Shown here one piece after another: positions 60,421 through 64,000 of a DNA stretch of 64,000 nt (position 1 is its first letter; every line of letters begins with the position of its first letter). The DNA comes from Microbacterium pseudoresistens (GTDB lineage Bacteria > Actinomycetota > Actinomycetes > Actinomycetales > Microbacteriaceae), in NCBI RefSeq assembly GCF_013409745.1, contig NZ_JACCBH010000001.1, positions 620,001 through 684,000 on the forward strand, given 5' to 3'. Position numbers and translations under genes: made by a program. The notes under the pieces were generated by a model, which saw only the letters and a program-made list of their open reading frames with translations, was not told the origin of the DNA and did not search any database.

Positions 60421-60732
60421 TCACTCGAGCAGACGGTCGCCGCTGTTCCAGCGGCGCACCGCGCGGCGTGCGGACGCCGCCGTGTCGTGGCGGGAGCGGC
60501 GTCGCTCGGCACGGTGGGCGCCACCGGCGTGGCACATTTCGCAGGGGCAGACGAAGGTGCCGGTGAACAGGAAGATCCACCGACAGCGCGTCGTCGCGCG
60601 CCAGTCACCGACGCCGTGCCCGCGAGGCGGAAGGTCGCACTCGCCCGTGGCGTGATTGTGATCGGCGACGGCGGCGAGATCGCCGCGGACGATGCGAACG
60701 GGAACGGGAACGTGGGCGTCTGTGCGAGACAC
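60421..60732 (-). CDS. Small cysteine/histidine-rich hypothetical protein
   Basis: A 103-aa protein with likely metal ligands: DHNHATGECDLP (about 23-34) and TFVCPCEMCHAGG (about 60-72), where Cys-x-Cys-x2-Cys-His would suit zinc. The C-terminal third is Arg-rich. I recognise the pattern as common in actinobacterial small proteins but know no function. GTG 60732 has a GGAGG Shine-Dalgarno at 5-nt spacing. It was chosen over overlapping frames on both strands for that reason and for its Cys/His pattern. Confidence 0.6.
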   Translation of the reverse strand: MSRTDAHVPVPVRIVRGDLAAVADHNHATGECDLPPRGHGVGDWRATTRCRWIFLFTGTFVCPCEMCHAGGAHRAERRRSRHDTAASARRAVRRWNSGDRLLE

Positions 60733-60787
60733 GGGAACCTCCGAGGCTGAACGCCCCTGCCCGCGGCCCTCGGCGAGGACGAACAGG

Positions 60788-60809
60788 GGCTACGGCAATC
60801 GCCGTAGCC
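60788..60809. promoter_or_regulatory. 9-bp perfect hairpin upstream of the small Cys/His gene
   Basis: GGCTACGGC (60788-60796), loop AATC, GCCGTAGCC (60801-60809). On the minus strand a 14-codon frame (60790-60834, encoding MHGYDETFRLRRLP) ends inside this hairpin, 57 nt before the 60732 start. It may be a terminator or an attenuator. The rest of 60733-61034 holds only the tRNA-Ser terminator. Confidence 0.5.
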
Positions 60810-60981
60810 TGAAGGTCTCGTCGTATCCGTGCATGCGCCCAGTCTGCCACGGTTCGCGCGCTCATCCCCTCTGCGAGACGGGCTTCCCGAGCCGGTTGGC
60901 TCTCGTGTCCAGCACGAGGCGTCGCCAGACTCTGTGGCCGATAACCCTAATCCCGTTCCGCGCCCCGCCCTCCGGACATGA

Positions 60982-61028
60982 CGAAGGCCCCGCCTCCCCA
61001 ATGTTTTCTATGGGAGTCGGGGCCTTCG
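60982..61028. terminator. Terminator hairpin of tRNA-Ser
   Basis: CGAAGGCCCCG (60982-60992) pairs perfectly with CGGGGCCTTCG (61018-61028), with an inner CTCCC/GGGAG pairing. It lies 7 nt beyond the tRNA-Ser 3' end on the minus strand. Confidence 0.75.
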
Positions 61029-61034
61029 ATTTGG

Positions 61035-61122
61035 CGGTGACGGTGGGATTTGAACCCACGGTAGGGGGTTACCCTACACAACTTTTCGAGAGTTGCACCT
61101 TCGGCCGCTCGGACACGTCACC
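61035..61122 (-). tRNA. tRNA-Ser (anticodon CGA)
   Basis: 88 nt on the minus strand with the long variable arm of type II tRNAs. Acceptor arms GGTGACG (61116-61122) and CGTCACC (61036-61042) pair fully; discriminator G at 61035, CCA not encoded. The anticodon stem CAACT/AGTTG encloses loop CTCGAAA, giving CGA. The T-arm is GGTTCAAATCC. Confidence 0.97.
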
Positions 61123-61198
61123 GCAGACAAGTTTACGGGACGATCGCCCCGCGCGCGAATCACGCTCCCGCCGCCCCTGCACCCGCTCACAACGCGAG

Positions 61199-61212
61199 TT
61201 AGGATTACCTAA
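61199..61212 (+). promoter_or_regulatory. DtxR/IdeR-type iron box
   Basis: TTAGGATTACCTAA is a near-perfect palindromic match to the TTAGGnTAnCCTAA core, 48 bp upstream of the gene at 61261. It is the second such box in the window. Confidence 0.8.
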
Positions 61213-61260
61213 GAACCTGATGCCGGAGAGCCAGCCAATCCGCACGAGAGGAGCGCCGCC

Positions 61261-62034
61261 ATGCCGTTCATCCGCTCGCACGCCCTGGACGAGACGGGCT
61301 ACGTCGTGCTCGACCGCTACGACCAGCACGCCGACCCGGCGGAGTGGCTCGACCTCGACTACGTGCCCTGGCGCTCCTCCGGCATCACGCGCTTCGCCCC
61401 GCTGACGAGCTACGCGGGCGATCTCGACTGCAACGGCTTCTGGAATCACACGCCCCCGCGCACCGACAAGGACGGCGTGTGGATCGAGGAGCAGGTGCGC
61501 AAGGCCCCGGTGCTCGCGCGACGGGCATCCGAACCGGGCGCGAACATCGGCCGCTGCCGTGTCATCGAACTGCAGCCCAACACCTACGCCGACGCGATCT
61601 ACAACCTGCACCAGGACGACAACAATCGCCTCAACGCCGAAGGCACCGGCTGGGTGGTGCGCGCCTTCTTCAACCTCACCGACGACTCCGATTCGCTGCT
61701 CATCCTGCGCCAGGATCGCTTCGACCCGGCGAGCGAGGTGCGCCTCCCCCTCGAACCCGGCTCACGCATCATCGTCGACACCCAGCGCTTCTGGCACGCC
61801 GTGTGGCACCCGGGCGACGCCCCGCGCTACGCGCTGATCACGTCGTGGACGTCGGGCCCCGAGCTCGACGCCTACATCGCCGCCGGCCACGGCGATCCGC
61901 ACGCCGCCACGGTCGAGCTCGACCAGCAGACCGTCGACGACGCGCAACTCGAACTGCATCGGCGCATCGAAGAGCGCCGCCGGGCGTTCGAGGCACAGGG
62001 CATCGTCATGGAGCCGCCCGCACCGCTGGGCTGA
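61261..62034 (+). CDS. Iron-box-controlled protein, 2-oxoglutarate/Fe(II) oxygenase-like
   Basis: A 257-aa protein. NLHQDDNNRLN (about 117-127) gives H-x-D. VDTQRFWHAVWHPGDAPRYALITSW (about 172-196, in parts) gives the distal His and a following Arg, the order H-x-D...H...R of double-stranded beta-helix oxygenases. The jelly-roll core (WVVRAFFNLTDDSDSLLILRQD) lies between. No assigned family was recognised. A GAGGAG Shine-Dalgarno precedes ATG 61261. The iron box implies repression when iron is plentiful, odd for an iron-using enzyme unless it serves siderophore metabolism. Confidence 0.7.
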   Translation: MPFIRSHALDETGYVVLDRYDQHADPAEWLDLDYVPWRSSGITRFAPLTSYAGDLDCNGFWNHTPPRTDKDGVWIEEQVRKAPVLARRASEPGANIGRCRVIELQPNTYADAIYNLHQDDNNRLNAEGTGWVVRAFFNLTDDSDSLLILRQDRFDPASEVRLPLEPGSRIIVDTQRFWHAVWHPGDAPRYALITSWTSGPELDAYIAAGHGDPHAATVELDQQTVDDAQLELHRRIEERRRAFEAQGIVMEPPAPLG

Positions 62035-62063
62035 ACCGCGCGCGGCCGTTCGTCAGCGGCCGC

Positions 62064-63716
62064 TCACACGGTGCGTCCGGCCTCGATACGCACGATTCGG
62101 TCGACCATGCCCTCCGGCGGCGCGACGTGCGAGATCAGCAGCACCGACTGCTCGCCCGCAGCATCCAACAGGTCGCGCAGCAGCGCATCGGATGCCTCGG
62201 GATCGACGCCGGCGGTCGGCTCGTCGAGCACGAGCACGGGGAATCCCCGCAGCAGGGCCCGGGCCAGCGCGATGCGCTGCGCCTGCCCGCCAGAGACCAG
62301 CGCTCCCCGGTCGCCGACCCGGGCATCCAGTCCGCCGCGCTCGCGCACCCAGTCGCCGAGCCCCACACGTCCGAGCACCGCGAGCAGGTCGTCATCGGTG
62401 GCGGTGTCGCGCGCGAAAAGCAGGTTCTGCCTGATGTCCTCATCGAAGAGCTGCGGATGCTGTTCGCACAGCCCGATCGTGCAACGCAGCGCGGGGCCGC
62501 TGAGGTCGGCGGCATCCGTATCGCCCACGACGTACTCGCCGTCCGCACGCAGGAAGCCGACGAGCACCGAGGCGAGCGAGCTCTTGCCCGCCCCGCTCGG
62601 ACCCGACACGAGCACACGCTCCCCGGGCGCGAGATCGAGCGAGACGCCGCGCAGCGCGGGCGCCCCGCCGGGCCAGGATGCGTGCACATCCCGCAGGCGC
62701 AGTGCGGTGCCGGTCGGGGCGTCGTCGGATCCGGCATCCGGGCGGAGCTCGCCCGGCATCTCCGACGGCAGCGCGCCGACGATGCGCTCAGCACTCGCGC
62801 GCACGTTCCGCCACGACGAGGCGGCAACCGGAACCGCCCCGAACACCTCGAACACGACCATCGGCACGAGCACGACCACGGCGAGCCACGGGCCATCGAT
62901 CGCCCCGGTCACAAAGCCGGGCGATGCGGCCACCACGGCCCACGCCGAGGCGAGCCCGGCGAGCAGCGAGACGACGCCCGCCGCGATCGCCTGCGCCAGC
63001 GATGCGCGCGACACGGTACGGCGCACCGCCGCGTCAGCCCGCTCGATCCGCTCACGCGCCTCGTCTTCGGCGCCGTAGGCGAGGAGCACATCGAGGCTGC
63101 CCAGATAGTCGACGAGCGATGCCGACAGCTCGGCGCGATCGCGCGAGACCCGCTCCTCTGCGCGGGAGCCGAAGATCCGGCCGAGCCCGATCGCCACGGC
63201 GGCCGCGGTGAGCAGGCACGCGGCGAGCACGAGGGCGGCGGGCGGCGAGACGACCGCGATGAACACCACCGACCCGATCGCCACGACGCCGGCGACGGCG
63301 AGAGGCTGCACGACGCGCAGCGGAAGGTTCTGCAGGTTCTCCACATCGTCGACGAGCGCCGACAGCATCCGGCCGCGATCGGCCCGCCCGAGGCCGGCCG
63401 GCGAGAGCGGGATGAGCCGGCGCACCATGTCGGACCGCGTCGTCGCCAGTTGGCGCAGCGCGGCGTCGTGCCCGGCCAGCCGTTCGAGATAGCGGAACAC
63501 GGCGCGCGAGACCGCGAAGAAGCGCACGCCGACGATGGCGACCGACAGCGGCACGAGCGAGTCGACGATCGATGCGCTGACGATCAGCCAGCCGCTGACG
63601 GCGAGCAGCGATACGGCGGCCGCGGACGAGAGCACCCCCCAGATGAGCCCGGGAAGGAATCGCCGCATCGGCGGCTGCGCCAGACGCAAGATGCTGCGGA
63701 CCGTCGCCGCGGTCAT
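62064..63716 (-). CDS. cydC: Cysteine/glutathione ABC exporter subunit CydC
   Basis: A 550-aa half-transporter that, with CydD, exports thiols needed for assembly of cytochrome bd oxidase. Six exporter helices (about 20-310) precede the ATPase: Walker [11 protein letters not shown] (about 378-387), signature [12 protein letters not shown], Walker [13 protein letters not shown] and H-loop LLISHV. The opening [39 protein letters not shown] (in part) is CydC-like. ATG 63716 overlaps the cydD stop (ATGA). The order cydD-cydC is usual downstream of cydAB. Confidence 0.9.
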   Translation of the reverse strand: MTAATVRSILRLAQPPMRRFLPGLIWGVLSSAAAVSLLAVSGWLIVSASIVDSLVPLSVAIVGVRFFAVSRAVFRYLERLAGHDAALRQLATTRSDMVRRLIPLSPAGLGRADRGRMLSALVDDVENLQNLPLRVVQPLAVAGVVAIGSVVFIAVVSPPAALVLAACLLTAAAVAIGLGRIFGSRAEERVSRDRAELSASLVDYLGSLDVLLAYGAEDEARERIERADAAVRRTVSRASLAQAIAAGVVSLLAGLASAWAVVAASPGFVTGAIDGPWLAVVVLVPMVVFEVFGAVPVAASSWRNVRASAERIVGALPSEMPGELRPDAGSDDAPTGTALRLRDVHASWPGGAPALRGVSLDLAPGERVLVSGPSGAGKSSLASVLVGFLRADGEYVVGDTDAADLSGPALRCTIGLCEQHPQLFDEDIRQNLLFARDTATDDDLLAVLGRVGLGDWVRERGGLDARVGDRGALVSGGQAQRIALARALLRGFPVLVLDEPTAGVDPEASDALLRDLLDAAGEQSVLLISHVAPPEGMVDRIVRIEAGRTV

Positions 63717-64000
63717 GCGCTCACTCCCAGGGGGACAACCTGGTCGGCGATGTCTCGCGCCGTTCGGCGATGCGAGACGAGCAGGATCGTGGCGCCTGCG
63801 TCGGCGCGGTCGCGGAGCGCACGCCACAGGCGCGACTCGGTGTCGGCATCCAGCGCGCTCGAGGGCTCGTCGAGCACGAGGATGCGGGCCGGGCCTGCCG
63901 CGTGGCGGTACAGCGCCCGCGCGACGGCCACCCGCTGCGCCTGCCCGCCCGAGAGTCCGCCGCCCTGCACGCCGAGCTCCTGCGCCGGGTCGATGTCATC
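63713..64000 (-). CDS. cydD: Cysteine/glutathione ABC exporter subunit CydD, C-terminal fragment (partial)
   Basis: Only the last 95 codons are in the window, from base 64000 to TGA at 63713-63715. Visible parts are the signature [18 protein letters not shown], Walker [18 protein letters not shown] and H-loop [16 protein letters not shown]. The frame is open to the window edge. Overlap with cydC (ATGA) and the neighbouring subunit identify it as CydD. Confidence 0.88.
   Translation of the reverse strand, partial: DDIDPAQELGVQGGGLSGGQAQRVAVARALYRHAAGPARILVLDEPSSALDADTESRLWRALRDRADAGATILLVSHRRTARDIADQVVPLGVSA

Noticed and set aside
60862..61059. A 65-codon minus-strand frame starting MGSNPTVTAK
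   Set aside because: Its first codons are the 3' part of tRNA-Ser(CGA) and it runs through the tRNA terminator. It is a known type of artefact.

Overview
The window is a high-GC chromosomal segment of an actinobacterium. Gene content and order (KtrAB, ProC, SbcCD, a TM0106-type nuclease/helicase, an IrtAB-like siderophore importer, DtxR/IdeR-type iron boxes, CydDC) fit Microbacteriaceae, most likely Microbacterium or a close relative. The genus is inferred from content, not from a marker gene. One strong sequence habit runs through it: at about twenty genes a -10 hexamer of TANNNT type ends exactly 6 nt before the start codon, so the mRNA would begin at or next to the start codon (leaderless translation). 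I used this spacing, or a Shine-Dalgarno sequence where present, to choose starts.

Layout. 1-9000: end of an ABC permease, ArsR regulator, K+ uptake pair ktrB-ktrA, an ABC exporter pair, proC, a DUF1023 hydrolase behind a tiny coupled uORF, tadA and upp. 9000-18700: TM0106 RecB-like nuclease/helicase, nadE, a nucleosidase, sbcC-sbcD and a small GNAT. 18700-25500: a leaderless Cys/Met-rich leader ORF before a winged-helix regulator, an AlkA-type glycosylase, a VOC protein, two membrane proteins, fadD and a SpoU methyltransferase. 25580-34520: an iron box followed by irtA-irtB, a flavin disulfide oxidoreductase, DUF3052, an MFS transporter behind a leader peptide with mutually exclusive hairpins, and divergent tetR/doxX.

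34547-48857 is a complete 14.3-kb Tn7-like transposon. It has 17-bp terminal inverted repeats (16/17 matching), TGT...ACA tips, two left and four right internal repeats, and a perfect 5-bp target duplication GTCGG. Its operon tnsA-tnsB-tnsC-tniQ-tniQ-(fused accessory protein) is read leftward from the right end. The cargo is a methyltransferase, a convergent pair (zinc-finger DUF488 and an unnamed 281-aa protein), a retron-type reverse transcriptase with a DUF3800 partner, a Nudix hydrolase, and a MerR regulator with a DNA-clamp-like sensor domain coupled to an MFS exporter. The cargo reads as less GC-rich than the flanks. No CRISPR array was seen.

48858-64000: a possible small structured RNA, marR, a flotillin-like protein, a TetR-controlled ABC exporter, sdaA, DUF2200, a 219-bp MITE-like element with six copies of one motif, a fumarate reductase/aspartate oxidase-type flavoprotein divergent from a LysR regulator, tRNA-Arg(ACG), an SDR, tRNA-Ser(CGA), an iron-box-controlled oxygenase-like gene, and cydC with the end of cydD.
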